The notes: generated by a model from the sequence alone, not told the origin. Shown: positions 8,614-17,518, counted from the first letter of the stretch. The stretch is DNA of 64,000 nucleotides from Methanobacterium sp. UBA176 (GCA_002505765.1 DAVZ01000055.1:35592-99591), one strand, 5' to 3'. Numbers and translations: made by a program.

Positions 8614-10353
8614 TTGAAATTTTTTTTACCTGATTGGGAGGATCGCTTAGATCCAGATTTTGATTTTATTAAAGATGAATATTCAGATGGACACAAAAAA
8701 AATCCGTATGAACATGATTCGTATGCACATCAATTATTCGAAAAACCTCCTTATGATGGTGTTCTAGTTAGCCTTGCAATTTTCCAGAAGAAGATTTCTT
8801 TGGGAAATAATGGAAGTAAATTCCTAATAAGGGGCCAGGATACTATTAGAAAATTCTTAAAGATTCCTGAAGGATCCAATTTAGAAATTATGGGCGATTG
8901 TGGGGCTTTTAATTATGTAAAAGAAAAAGAGCCTCCAAAACCATTCTATACTATCGAAAATGTCACTAATTTGTATGATAAGCTTGGATTTGATTATGGA
9001 GTATCAGTTGACCATCTTGTAGTTGATTATTTCTTTATAAAGAACCCTAAAACTGGGAGAAGAGAAAAAAAAGCATTATCTAGAAAAGAAAAGGATAAAA
9101 GAATAGAAATTACACTAAAAAATGCTGCAAAATTTCTAAAATTGCATGAAAGAGAAAAATATAGCTTTATTCCAGTAGGAGTTGCTCAAGGATACGATAC
9201 AGATACTTATAAAGATTCATTTAAATCATTAGTAGATATGGGATATACATACATAGCTATTGGTGGTCTTGTACAATACAAAACAGAAATAATTTTAAAC
9301 ATTTTAGATGCAATCCAACCATTTATTGATGGCATTAATGTTCACTTATTTGGAGTTTTAAGGCCAGATTATCTATTAAACTTTGAGAAATTAGGTGTTA
9401 CAAGTTTTGACAGCGCTTCATATCTACGCAAAGCATGGTTAAGGTCCGAAAAAAACTATTTATCAACTAATGGAAATTGGTATAGTGCTATAAGAGTTCC
9501 CCAATCAAAAAACCCCAGAATTATTAAAAATGCAGATTTAAATGGCTTTTCAAAAAAAGACATTGAAAAAATGGAAAAAAAAGCTTTAAATGCCCTATTT
9601 GAATACGATAAAGGTAATATTGGACTTGAAAATACATTGAAAACTGTTCTAAAATATGATGAACTTCTTCTTAGAATTTCCAATGATGGGGATAAACTAA
9701 CCTCAAGGTATCGCAGAACTCTATTAGAAAAGCCATGGAAGACATGTAATTGCCCAATGTGTAAAAATACAGGCATAAATATAATTATATTCCGCGGAAC
9801 CAACCGCAATAAAAGAAGAGGCTTCCATAACCTTCATGCATTTAGAAATGGTAAAATTAACTCCCAATCATGCTTAGACCTGCGAAAAAATGCTAATTCA
9901 ACTGAAGATAATGCACTTTGCATAATACCATGTGGAAGTAAAAAAATATGGGATAAAAAACGAAATGCTGGGCCAACAAAAGCAAAAGATGTTTATATTG
10001 GCGTTTTTTCAAACAAATGCCAAGAATACGCTGAAAAAGCCTATCCAGAATCGTGGTGTATACTCTCAGCCAAATATGGTTTTCTATTTCCAGATGATAT
10101 CATTCCAAGATCCTATAATGTAAGTTTTAATGATAAAAAATCTAATCCAATAACTTTAGATGAACTTTCAGGCCAAATAAAAGAAAAAAGTTTGGATAAA
10201 TATGATGAAATTGTTGTTTTAGGTGGAAAAAATTATAAAGAAGTAATTGAAACTGTATTTCCAAAAAAAGAAATTATTAATCCTTTATCCGGATGTAAAG
10301 GAATGGGATATATGATAGGCAAACTAAATTCATTGATTAAAGAAGTTTTATGA
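8614..10353 (+). CDS. DpdA-like tRNA-guanine transglycosylase homologue fused to a DUF6884-like domain
   Basis: A 579-residue protein. Residues about 45-410 are a TGT barrel: D95 in GDCGAF (nucleophile/base-recognition region), VSVDHLVVD at 131-138, AQGYDTDTYKDSF and YIAIGGL (213-219), the second catalytic aspartate D266 in SFDSASYLRKAW, and a zinc site C378/C380/C383 (CNCPMC) with H405 or H408. Residues 434-579 match DUF6884 (CIIPCGSKKIW, WCILSAKYGFLFPDD). There is no PUA domain, unlike archaeal tRNA TGT, and the operon context is nucleolytic. It is therefore more like DpdA, which inserts 7-deazaguanines into DNA, than an archaeosine enzyme. The TTG start at 8614 follows AGGAGA. Substrate (DNA or RNA) is inferred. 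Confidence 0.82.
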   Translation: MKFFLPDWEDRLDPDFDFIKDEYSDGHKKNPYEHDSYAHQLFEKPPYDGVLVSLAIFQKKISLGNNGSKFLIRGQDTIRKFLKIPEGSNLEIMGDCGAFNYVKEKEPPKPFYTIENVTNLYDKLGFDYGVSVDHLVVDYFFIKNPKTGRREKKALSRKEKDKRIEITLKNAAKFLKLHEREKYSFIPVGVAQGYDTDTYKDSFKSLVDMGYTYIAIGGLVQYKTEIILNILDAIQPFIDGINVHLFGVLRPDYLLNFEKLGVTSFDSASYLRKAWLRSEKNYLSTNGNWYSAIRVPQSKNPRIIKNADLNGFSKKDIEKMEKKALNALFEYDKGNIGLENTLKTVLKYDELLLRISNDGDKLTSRYRRTLLEKPWKTCNCPMCKNTGINIIIFRGTNRNKRRGFHNLHAFRNGKINSQSCLDLRKNANSTEDNALCIIPCGSKKIWDKKRNAGPTKAKDVYIGVFSNKCQEYAEKAYPESWCILSAKYGFLFPDDIIPRSYNVSFNDKKSNPITLDELSGQIKEKSLDKYDEIVVLGGKNYKEVIETVFPKKEIINPLSGCKGMGYMIGKLNSLIKEVL

Positions 10354-10549
10354 AATAAGAATTAATTTATACTTTAAACGTAATTTAACTAGAAATTATA
10401 TACTAAAAGCCAAAAGAATACTATAATTTAGTCCCTAATATAAACCAAACCAATTATTATCATTAATTAAATGAGTACACCATATATTCTATAATTATAC
10501 AATTTAAACTTTAATAAGTAACTTAAATTAAAAACGTGGATGTGATATA

Positions 10550-12204
10550 ATGAAGGCAAATGATACACCAATAGACAGATTTCTGCAAGGAAGTAAACAA
10601 TTTATAGTACCATTATTTCAGAGGCCTTATAGTTGGAAAAAAGAAAATATAGAGAAACTTTGGAAAGATTTAGAAGACACTATGGCTGATGATGATTATA
10701 TTCATTTTTTCGGTTCATTTGTTACTATGCCTGTTCCAACAGGGCCCGGAATTCCAGATAAATATATTGTTGTTGATGGTCAGCAAAGATTAACTACAAT
10801 ATTTATTTTATTGGCGGCTTTAAGAAGTAATATATCCAAAATAAATCCAGATTATCTGAACATGGATGAAATAAATGAACTTTATTTAATAAACAAATTC
10901 CATCGCGAATATAAATTAAAACTTCTCCCAACCCAAGCTGATAAAGAGACTTTTTCTACTCTTATTGAAGAAATAAACCCTCAATTAAATAGTAATCATC
11001 TATTAACAGATGCCTATAAATTTTTCAATGATAAATTCGCAGAAATAGAAACTTTAGAAGATTTATTGCATTAAAAGAAGCGCTATTATCAAAATTCTCT
11101 GTTGTTGATATTTATTTAGAAAGTGGAGATGATCCCTATTTAATATTTGAAAGTCTTAATGCCACTGGAACCCCTTTAACTCAATCAGATTTAGTTAGAA
11201 ATTATCTATTTATGAGATTAGATCCTAATGATCAAGAAGCACAGGAAAAATTTTATAAAAAATTATGGTTCCCAATGCAAAAAGAACTTGGAGAAAATCT
11301 TGAACCTTTTTTCAGACATTATCTATCTATGGATGGAGATATACCTACTTTAAATAGGGTATATTATACATTTAAAGAAATTTATGATAAAGAAGCTAAA
11401 AATCAAGAAGATATAATTAAAGTAATGGAAGAACTTTTCAAATATTCACAGTACTATAGTAAATTTGTTAGTCCTGAAAATGAAGAAAACGAAAACTTAA
11501 AAATTTATTTTGAAAAATTTAATAGATTAGGAGTAACTACCTGCTATCCTTTGCTTTTGAGATTATATGAAGGCTATGATAACTATAAAATTATAGCTGA
11601 TGAATTTGAGAAGTGTTTAGGTATAATTGAAACATTTATCGTGAGAAGGGCCGTTTGTGCTGTTCCTACGAATGCTTTAAATAATTATTTCCCTACCATA
11701 TACAATTCTTTAGATGAATCTAAAATTTACCGTTCGCTAAAAGATAAGTTAAAAAGCGGTTCTGGAGCCCGTAGAATGCCTGATACAAACGAATTTAAAC
11801 AGAGTTTAAAGAATAGAAAGCTTTACAGGAAAACAGCGCGATATCTTTTAGAGGAAATAGAAAAATATCCGGATAATAATGAGCTGGTCAATCTAGAAGA
11901 TTTACAAGTTGAACATATAATGCCTCAAACTCTAAATGATAGTTGGAGAGAAGAATTAGGAGATAAATGGGAATTAATTCATAATAAATACTTAGATACT
12001 TTGGGTAATCTTACACTAACCGGATATAATGCAAAATATTCAAATAAACCTTTCATTGAAAAAAGAGATATGGAAAATGGTTTTAAAAAGAGTGGTTTAA
12101 GGTTAAATATGTATCTTGCAGAGATTGATTCATGGAATGAAACAAAAATAAGGAATATGGCTGATGATCTTACTAGAAAAGCAGTAAAAATGTGGCGAAG
12201 TTGA
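10550..12204 (+). pseudogene. GmrSD-like DUF262/DUF1524 type IV restriction gene, frameshifted
   Basis: The first frame (10550-11074) has the DUF262 NTPase motifs FQRPYSW and DGQQRLTT. The second (11068-12204 without stops) carries the rest of DUF262 and the DUF1524 nuclease motif LQVEHIMPQ...LGNLTLT. Inserting one base near 11068 joins them as EDLLALKEALLSKFS, giving about 551 residues, the usual size. One base is therefore missing. GmrSD-type enzymes cleave modified phage DNA. It sits in the same orientation 196 bases after the DpdA-like gene but has its own ribosome-binding site (GGATGTGAT). Apart from the single break the sequence is intact. Confidence 0.85.
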
Positions 12205-12263
12205 TTTATTTAATCTTAATTCTTATTTTATTTCCTTTAATATTTTTGAGAATTCATTATCAC

Positions 12264-12737
12264 TTAAAACTGGTTTATTCCTTCAAGAGATACTTCTTCA
12301 AGCAAATTAGCGTATTTCATACCCATTGTCCTTTCAGCCATCACAGGTTCTTTCAATTTATAAACTCTTAAAACCCATACATAAGCTTTTTGACTGCCTA
12401 AATATGATTTTACATGTTCATTGGTCCAGATATGATATTTATTTAAAGTTCCAATTTTTTGAGAGGCTTTTTCGATGACTTTTTCAACTGTTGCAAAATA
12501 TTTGACTTCAGTTTTACTGTTATCTTTCTTTGGAAGAGCATTATCCTCTGCAAAGGATTTATATTTGTTTTTGAAGCTGTCTAAGTAATTGTCTTTAAAA
12601 GCATAGCTAACCGTTGGATATAAAAGGAATTTATCGATGTTTGTCCCATATTTCCTTATTAAAATTGTTTGTTTACCCTGGCCCAAAGCTTCTATTGTTG
12701 CATTCCATTCATTGAGACATTTAGTTATTGTCTCCAT
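12264..12737 (-). CDS. DUF1802-like protein
   Basis: A 157-residue soluble protein beginning METITKCLNEWNATIEALGQGKQTILIRKYG. The EWNATIEALGQGKQ-ILIRK pattern is characteristic of DUF1802, a family of unknown function often found near restriction systems. It lies 10 bases after a DUF365-like gene on the same strand, so both are probably one transcript. No catalytic motif is apparent. Confidence 0.55.
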   Translation of the reverse strand: METITKCLNEWNATIEALGQGKQTILIRKYGTNIDKFLLYPTVSYAFKDNYLDSFKNKYKSFAEDNALPKKDNSKTEVKYFATVEKVIEKASQKIGTLNKYHIWTNEHVKSYLGSQKAYVWVLRVYKLKEPVMAERTMGMKYANLLEEVSLEGINQF

Positions 12738-12747
12738 CTAATCAATC

Positions 12748-13155
12748 CTATCCCTTATTCTTTTCAATAGTTTTAAATTCATCTTCATAGATGTATTTAC
12801 CGGAAACAGCGACAAATCTCCCAGGTACAACAGGATTTTTGAATTTTTGAAAGTTTTCAAACTCAATAACGTTCATTTCTGTCCTTCCTTTGGCATATTC
12901 ATTGAGTTCTTCCTTAGATATAATCAATTTATTTCCATATTTCCTGACGATGTTACTGGTCTTCTGTTTGCCAATAGATTTAATATCTGCCCATCCAGTA
13001 TATGCTTTAGCTCCATGAGATTCATAAATAATGAATTTATCACCTTCTGAAACTTTTCCAAGATAGGATTTTCCTACAAAAACCGTTTTTCCCTCATATA
13101 TTCTTTCTGCATATTCTGTTGGTACTGGATGTGAAACCCCTTTAATTTCTTTCAT
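12748..13155 (-). CDS. DUF365-like PUA/ASCH-fold protein
   Basis: A 135-residue protein opening MKEIKGVSHPVPTEYAERIY, then GKTVFVGKSYLGKVSEGDKF and IIYESHGAKAYTGWADIKSI. This matches archaeal DUF365, a small beta-barrel related to PUA/EVE-type nucleic-acid-binding domains. The ATG at 13155 is chosen over the upstream TTG because AGGTGAT precedes it. EVE/ASCH/PUA-like domains often occur in defence loci as readers of modified bases. That role is suggested only by location. Confidence 0.6.
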   Translation of the reverse strand: MKEIKGVSHPVPTEYAERIYEGKTVFVGKSYLGKVSEGDKFIIYESHGAKAYTGWADIKSIGKQKTSNIVRKYGNKLIISKEELNEYAKGRTEMNVIEFENFQKFKNPVVPGRFVAVSGKYIYEDEFKTIEKNKG

Positions 13156-13212
13156 TTTATCACCTTTTTTCAAGAATTTATCTACATGACAATAAATTTA
13201 GCTCTTTATTAG

Positions 13213-14199
13213 TTAAAAATTTTCAATGAAAGTATTGTAGTTATCTATAGCTTTAAACTCCACAATATTGCCCAGAGCTTCAAAATGCTTTTTACCGCAC
13301 TTTATTTTATCTGCTTCGGTCTGTCTTAGAGATTCATATTGAATATTACCTTTAGTCTCCAGTACAAAATATAACTTCCTCTCGTCATCTTTATTTACTA
13401 AAACAGCCCAATCTGGATTATAATTTCCAAGAGGTGTGGGTATTTTAAACCATTCAGGAAGTTTTGCATATAATATAATATTTTCATCCCCTTCAAACCT
13501 CTCTGCAAATCCTCTTTCATTTTCAGAATCATACACAACATGATCATAAACAGAACGTTCACTTTCAAGCATATTATGTTTTAAATAGCCGTATAACTCA
13601 TTATTTTCAAATAATTCCTGAGCATAGTATTCATTTTCCCCCAGTTTGGTGTATTTAATGCCATCTACAATTAGGTGGTTCATTTGGGAGGTGATGATTT
13701 TAAGGGTTTCTTGCATGTATTGCTGTGGATTTTTCTTAAATTCCCGTAATGTTTCGCTTTTAATTAAGATATCTACAAGCGTGCGCCGGGTTAAATAAGT
13801 TTCATTCTGTAAAAATGTGATTATATCAGGTAAAAGTACTTCTTCAGTATCAGAATGCACAACCATGTGTTGTTTTTCATGTGATTCAATACCTTTGCTT
13901 TTAATAAAAACACCTGCTTTAGTGTAAATGAGTTTTGGAGATTTGACATCTAAATACTCATTCATAGCCTTAGAACACTTTTCAATAAGTTCGTTACTAT
14001 CAAAATCAACTGCATAAGTGGTTTTATATTTTATTTTATTCCAAAATTCTTTAAAATCATCACTTAAGTAAACTTGTTTATTTAATTTAACTTTACGTTT
14101 ATTATCAGCGTTTTTTATATCCAATTTCCTTGTGAGTTTTTGAGCAGCTGCTGTAATTTCCTTTTTAAATTCATCGTATTTTTCAGAACGTATTTTGGT
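13213..14199 (-). pseudogene. C-terminal stump of a type III restriction enzyme Res subunit
   Basis: The longest open frame, from a TTG at 14124, holds only the Res C-terminal region: NPDWAVLVNKDDERKLYFVLETKG is the PD-(D/E)XK nuclease core (D...E-x-K). The DEAD-type helicase that should precede it (about 600 residues) is missing. In-frame Res sequence (EFKKEITAAAQKLTRKLD) continues upstream to 14199, where a stop codon occurs and no start is available. The gene is therefore a 5'-deleted remnant. No Mod methyltransferase is in the window. Confidence 0.8.
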
Positions 14200-14222
14200 T
14201 TAATTGGAAGTAAAACGGCCAT
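14115..14222 (-). pseudogene. N-terminal scrap of an ASCH/PUA-like gene fused out of frame to the Res remnant
   Basis: A 35-codon frame starts at 14222 behind GGGGGTGAT and begins MAVLLPIKPKYVLKN, resembling the first strand of small ASCH/PUA proteins. It then runs out of frame into Res DNA and stops. This looks like a deletion junction between two genes near 14185-14195. The family call on 15 residues is tentative. Confidence 0.4.
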
Positions 14223-14327
14223 ATCACCCCCTGCATTTAAATTTATACAATATTTCCAGATAATGTCGGGATTGTGTCACATATATCAAAATAGACCGTA
14301 TGTTTTCACCTATATTTTTCCTTAATT

Positions 14328-14440
14328 ATTAGTAGAAAAAGCTATATACATACTCTATCCTATAATAATTAAAGAATTTTCTTTAACAATTAGTAGAAAA
14401 ACTTATCTAATACTTCAGTTATATAATTATTAAGGAAAGG
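14328..14440 (+). promoter_or_regulatory. Tandem repeat promoter before a HEPN/MNT pair
   Basis: ATTAGTAGAAAAA occurs at 14328-14340 and again, exactly, at 14389-14401. Each copy is followed by similar AT-rich sequence ending in TATAAT(A)ATTAA, so a unit of about 55-60 bases is imperfectly duplicated. It directly precedes the GGAAAGGAG ribosome-binding site of the HEPN gene. It may be a duplicated promoter or an autoregulatory operator. Confidence 0.5.
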
Positions 14441-14450
14441 AGATTTTAAA

Positions 14451-14828
14451 ATGGTTTCAATTGATATCCACCTTAAAAATGCACGTGAGAAGGCTGAAAC
14501 ATTGTATGAAGCTCTCCAAAAAGAACGATTATCTGTAGTTGGTGACATGGCCTATAAAGTAGCTGAAGAAGCTATTTTAGCTTATGAAAGCCGAGAAGAT
14601 CCATATTCCACTCACAGAAGAACTCAAACATTTTACATAGTAAAAACTGAACTGGGCGAGAGTGAAAGAAAGTGTTTCCGCCGATTACATAGAATTTATG
14701 AAAGATTGGGTTACGGTGGAAGCAATGGAGATCTTGCTGAAGAAGCTGTAAAATGCATGGAAAAAATTGTAAAAAGAGTTGAGAGTGAATTAGATGTTAA
14801 AATCTTACCAGAAGAAGTTTCTAGATAA
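14451..14828 (+). CDS. HEPN-like protein of a third MNT/HEPN pair
   Basis: A 125-residue helical protein (MVSIDIHLKNAREKAETLYE...), overlapping the following nucleotidyltransferase gene by 35 bases. The segment YSTHRRTQTFYIVKTELGE and the later RRLHRIYERLGYGG hold the basic and His residues expected of a HEPN protein, but the canonical R-x4-6-H motif is not clear. The assignment depends mainly on coupling to the MNT gene. AAGGAAAGGAG precedes the ATG. Confidence 0.55.
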   Translation: MVSIDIHLKNAREKAETLYEALQKERLSVVGDMAYKVAEEAILAYESREDPYSTHRRTQTFYIVKTELGESERKCFRRLHRIYERLGYGGSNGDLAEEAVKCMEKIVKRVESELDVKILPEEVSR

Positions 14829-15399
14829 AATCCATCAAAAAACTCATCATATCGAAGGCCTGGAACTCTTGGTGGCATATGGAAGTTATGTAAGAGGAGA
14901 ACTAACTTCTAAATCAGATGTGGATTTTTTTGCACTGTTCCATGACCGTGAAAACCTTAAAAATGGTGAAGAAGTATTATATAATATTCTATCCGATGAA
15001 TGTGAGGCTGAACTGGAGCTTCCCGCATCACTCTATGCAGTTAGCGAAGATGAAGATATTGACAAATCATTTTTCTACGGAATCCTTACTGAAGGATTTT
15101 TAATCAAACCAGCAATTTTTGAATATTTAATTCGAGTTATTAATCCCTCCCCTCAAGTGCTTTTCACTTATTCCATGGATGAATTATCTCCTCAAGAGAA
15201 AGTTAAAGTGAATCAAATCCTTTACGGCTATTCTCAAAAGAAAAAAGACCGAAAGTACACTTATGAAGGTATGATACAGGATCTTCAAGGCGAAAGACTG
15301 CGTTCAGGAATTATGGTGCCCCAAAAATATGAAGGAGAACTAGAAAGGTTTATGCGAAGTCATAAATTGAATTACCGGAAAAAAGTGGTCTTTGCATGA
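14794..15399 (+). CDS. MNT nucleotidyltransferase, third pair
   Basis: A 201-residue protein with VAYGSYVRGELTSKSDVDFF, the GS-x10-D-x-D signature of minimal nucleotidyltransferases. Like the protein at 1068-1685 it has an extra basic C-terminal half (LYGYSQKKKDRKYTYEGMIQ aligns with LYGYKVKTEHKGKKY there). The two cassettes thus belong to the same subfamily and may have arisen by duplication. The predicted role is antitoxin of the upstream HEPN protein. Confidence 0.75.
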   Translation: MLKSYQKKFLDKIHQKTHHIEGLELLVAYGSYVRGELTSKSDVDFFALFHDRENLKNGEEVLYNILSDECEAELELPASLYAVSEDEDIDKSFFYGILTEGFLIKPAIFEYLIRVINPSPQVLFTYSMDELSPQEKVKVNQILYGYSQKKKDRKYTYEGMIQDLQGERLRSGIMVPQKYEGELERFMRSHKLNYRKKVVFA

Positions 15400-15418
15400 T
15401 ATAAGGTGAAATAATTCC

Positions 15419-15549
15419 ATGAAAGATAAAAAATTGATAAAAAGATAATAAAATCATCAGAAGGTATTGAGGAAACAGTTAAAGAATCTAGAAACGGATT
15501 TAAGAAAGGTGTTACTAGAACTCTCAATGATCTTGAAGGAAATCATTAA
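15419..15549 (+). pseudogene. Frameshifted remnant of a small gene
   Basis: An ATG at 15419 (MKDKKLIK) behind AAGGTGAAATAA leads in one frame to a stop. The adjacent frame continues as KIIKSSEGIEETVKESRNGF and ends at 15549. Together they would make a short basic protein of about 43 residues. No family was recognised. It directly follows the third MNT/HEPN pair. Confidence 0.3.
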
Positions 15550-15583
15550 ATTAGGAAAAACTAAACGTAAAGCTTTGAATCCC

Positions 15584-15877
15584 TCATACAGGAATAGCCT
15601 CCCTTAAAACCTGCTCTCTAATCTCCTCTCGAACAGCGTCAATAGGGACCACATCAACTGGAATATGGATTCTATCTTCCAGGAATTTAGAAATACCCAC
15701 TAAATCCAGAAGATTTGCATCATCCTTAAATTCCACTAAAACATCCAGATCGCTATCTGGACCTTCTTCACCACGAACATAAGACCCAAAAATACATTTT
15801 ACAATGCCTTTATATTTCTTTTGGATCATAGGGTTTGAAATTCTTATTACGCGCAAAATCCTTAAAAATCGAAGCAT
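15584..15877 (-). CDS. Orphan MNT-type nucleotidyltransferase
   Basis: A small protein (about 97 residues) with CIFGSYVRGEEGPDSDLDVLVE, the complete GS-x10-D-x-D motif, and the C-terminal beta strand PVDVVPIDAVRE. This is the compact MntA-like form. No HEPN gene is adjacent, so the pair is broken or the partner lies elsewhere. The N-terminus is unusually rich in Arg and Leu (RFLRILRVIRIS) and may itself be out of frame. The ATG at 15877 is used rather than the TTG at 15904. Confidence 0.7.
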   Translation of the reverse strand: MLRFLRILRVIRISNPMIQKKYKGIVKCIFGSYVRGEEGPDSDLDVLVEFKDDANLLDLVGISKFLEDRIHIPVDVVPIDAVREEIREQVLREAIPV

Positions 15878-16002
15878 TTGAAAACTCTGTTTTCGATGCG
15901 TCAAAAATATGATTTAATCCTTATTCTGGTAATTAACTTAAACAAAAAAATGTAACTTTCCTGACAACATATAAACAGAATGTAGATAAAAGATGCGTAA
16001 TC

Positions 16003-16380
16003 ATGGAAAACAAAAAGCTATTTAAAATGGCTAAAGATTATGATATGGAAAATGATTCTTTATTTATGCATATAACTGATAAATATGAATATAAAGAGTC
16101 ATTAGAATTAGGAAATAACATTATTCTTGATTTTGATAAAAATTACGTCCCAGTAGCTATAGAGATATTGGATGGATCAAAATTTTTAGGCGTTGGAAAA
16201 TTTTCATTAAAAAATTTATTGAAATTAAAAATTGGAATAGAAATAGATTCAGATTTTATTACTATTAAAGCATCATTTATTTTATCATTACACCAAAAAG
16301 AAATAGATGCTCCTGTTAATGTAGAAACATCCAATGATATCAATCTTCTCCATGTACAAACTGAATTTGCATTAGCCTAA
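16003..16380 (+). CDS. DUF2283-like protein
   Basis: A 125-residue protein. The first 65 residues (YDMENDSLFMHITDKYEYKE, then NNIILDFDKNYVPVAIEILD) match the DUF2283 pattern: D-x2-DSL-hhh, then hh-D-hh-x4-GIEIL. The second half is a beta-rich extension, KIGIEIDSDFITIKASFILS. DUF2283 proteins are small and of unknown function, often near toxin-antitoxin genes. No catalytic motif was seen. Confidence 0.6.
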   Translation: MENKKLFKMAKDYDMENDSLFMHITDKYEYKESLELGNNIILDFDKNYVPVAIEILDGSKFLGVGKFSLKNLLKLKIGIEIDSDFITIKASFILSLHQKEIDAPVNVETSNDINLLHVQTEFALA

Positions 16381-16597
16381 AACAATTTTATGGGTTTATT
16401 TTTCCTTATTATACTAAAATATTGGAAAATAATTATATTTTTAATAATGTATAGTTTAAAGAACATATTTACAGTTTGTAAACTTAATTGTATGAAGACA
16501 AATTGGTGACAATATGAAGGCCCAAAGTCCATGTATATCAGGCGCATCAAGGGGTGTGTACTCCCACTAAAAAACAGGGAAGCATTAAAAAAGCAAT

Positions 16598-16891
16598 TTA
16601 ATCGAATCCTTCAACAGAATAAACATCAACTTCTAAATCTTCAGCTACAAATTCTTCTATAGATTTTCCAAATGCTTTAAAATGTTCTGTTTGCATGTGT
16701 GAATTTAATTCATCCTGGTTCTTCCATTTTTCAAACATGATGAGGACGTTTTCATCTTCTGTGCTTGCATATAAATCGTGACTTATACAACCCGGTTCCT
16801 GGCGGGTGTATTTAATCACATCTTGTGCTTTCGATATTATTTTATCTCTATCGCCGTTTTTGGCTATTATTTTAGCTGATACTATGATCAT
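16598..16891 (-). CDS. Antibiotic-biosynthesis-monooxygenase-fold (YgiN-like) protein
   Basis: A 97-residue ABM-domain protein: MIIVSAKIIAKNGDRDKIIS, EPGCISHDLYASTEDENVLI and the conserved EKWKNQDELNSHMQTEHF. The family forms dimeric ferredoxin-like barrels; members act as quinol or polyketide monooxygenases or as heme-degrading-like proteins, and many have no known substrate. It is monocistronic, with a GGAGG-type ribosome-binding site just before the ATG. Confidence 0.85.
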   Translation of the reverse strand: MIIVSAKIIAKNGDRDKIISKAQDVIKYTRQEPGCISHDLYASTEDENVLIMFEKWKNQDELNSHMQTEHFKAFGKSIEEFVAEDLEVDVYSVEGFD

Positions 16892-17046
16892 GGTTTTTTT
16901 CCCCTCCTTTAATGTATATTTTTAATACAAGTCTATATTATGACTTAAAATATGGAAATAAATCCATAATTGGTCATAATTTACATTAGGTTTATATATT
17001 AACTTAATCAGAATGTAATTTTTGATTGAAAAGGGAGGATTAGTTA

Positions 17047-17331
17047 ATGAAGGAAAGTTTAAATAATGTTAAAAGCGAAGTAATGAAAACAATGGCAACA
17101 TTAATTACCACTGCTTTTGGATTGATTGCTGCATTAGCATGGAATGAAGCTATAAAAGCCATAATACTGCAATATTTCCCCAAAGGAAGTGGAATAACGG
17201 GATTGCTAATTTATGCATTTTTAGTTACTATTATTGCAGTGGTTGCAACAATCATTATTGCAAAGGCAATACCTACCAAACCTGCAGTTCAAGACGTTAG
17301 AATTGTAGATGATGCTAAAAATGAAAAATAA
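17047..17331 (+). CDS. DUF5654-like two-helix membrane protein
   Basis: A 94-residue protein with two hydrophobic helices (about 17-40 and 50-73) and a charged C-terminus. LITTAFGLIAALAWNEAIK is the conserved first helix of the DUF5654 family common in methanogens. Function is unknown. GGGAGG lies seven bases before the ATG. Confidence 0.7.
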   Translation: MKESLNNVKSEVMKTMATLITTAFGLIAALAWNEAIKAIILQYFPKGSGITGLLIYAFLVTIIAVVATIIIAKAIPTKPAVQDVRIVDDAKNEK

Positions 17332-17518
17332 ATTATTATATTTTCCTTTTCAGTATTTTTTTTTTACACTATCCATTAATAAATAAACTTGTCCTTGATT
17401 GGATCATTTTATAATTTCGTGAAGTTATAGTAGTATATAATCATAGATTTTTTAAAAATCATTAAATTCAAGTAAATTGGAGATTTCTATTGGAAAATTA
17501 ATGCATAATATCAAGGTG

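Noticed and set aside
16514..16572. Short ATG frame MKAQSPCISGASRGVYSH
   Set aside because: Only 18 codons and without recognised similarity; not enough evidence for a gene.
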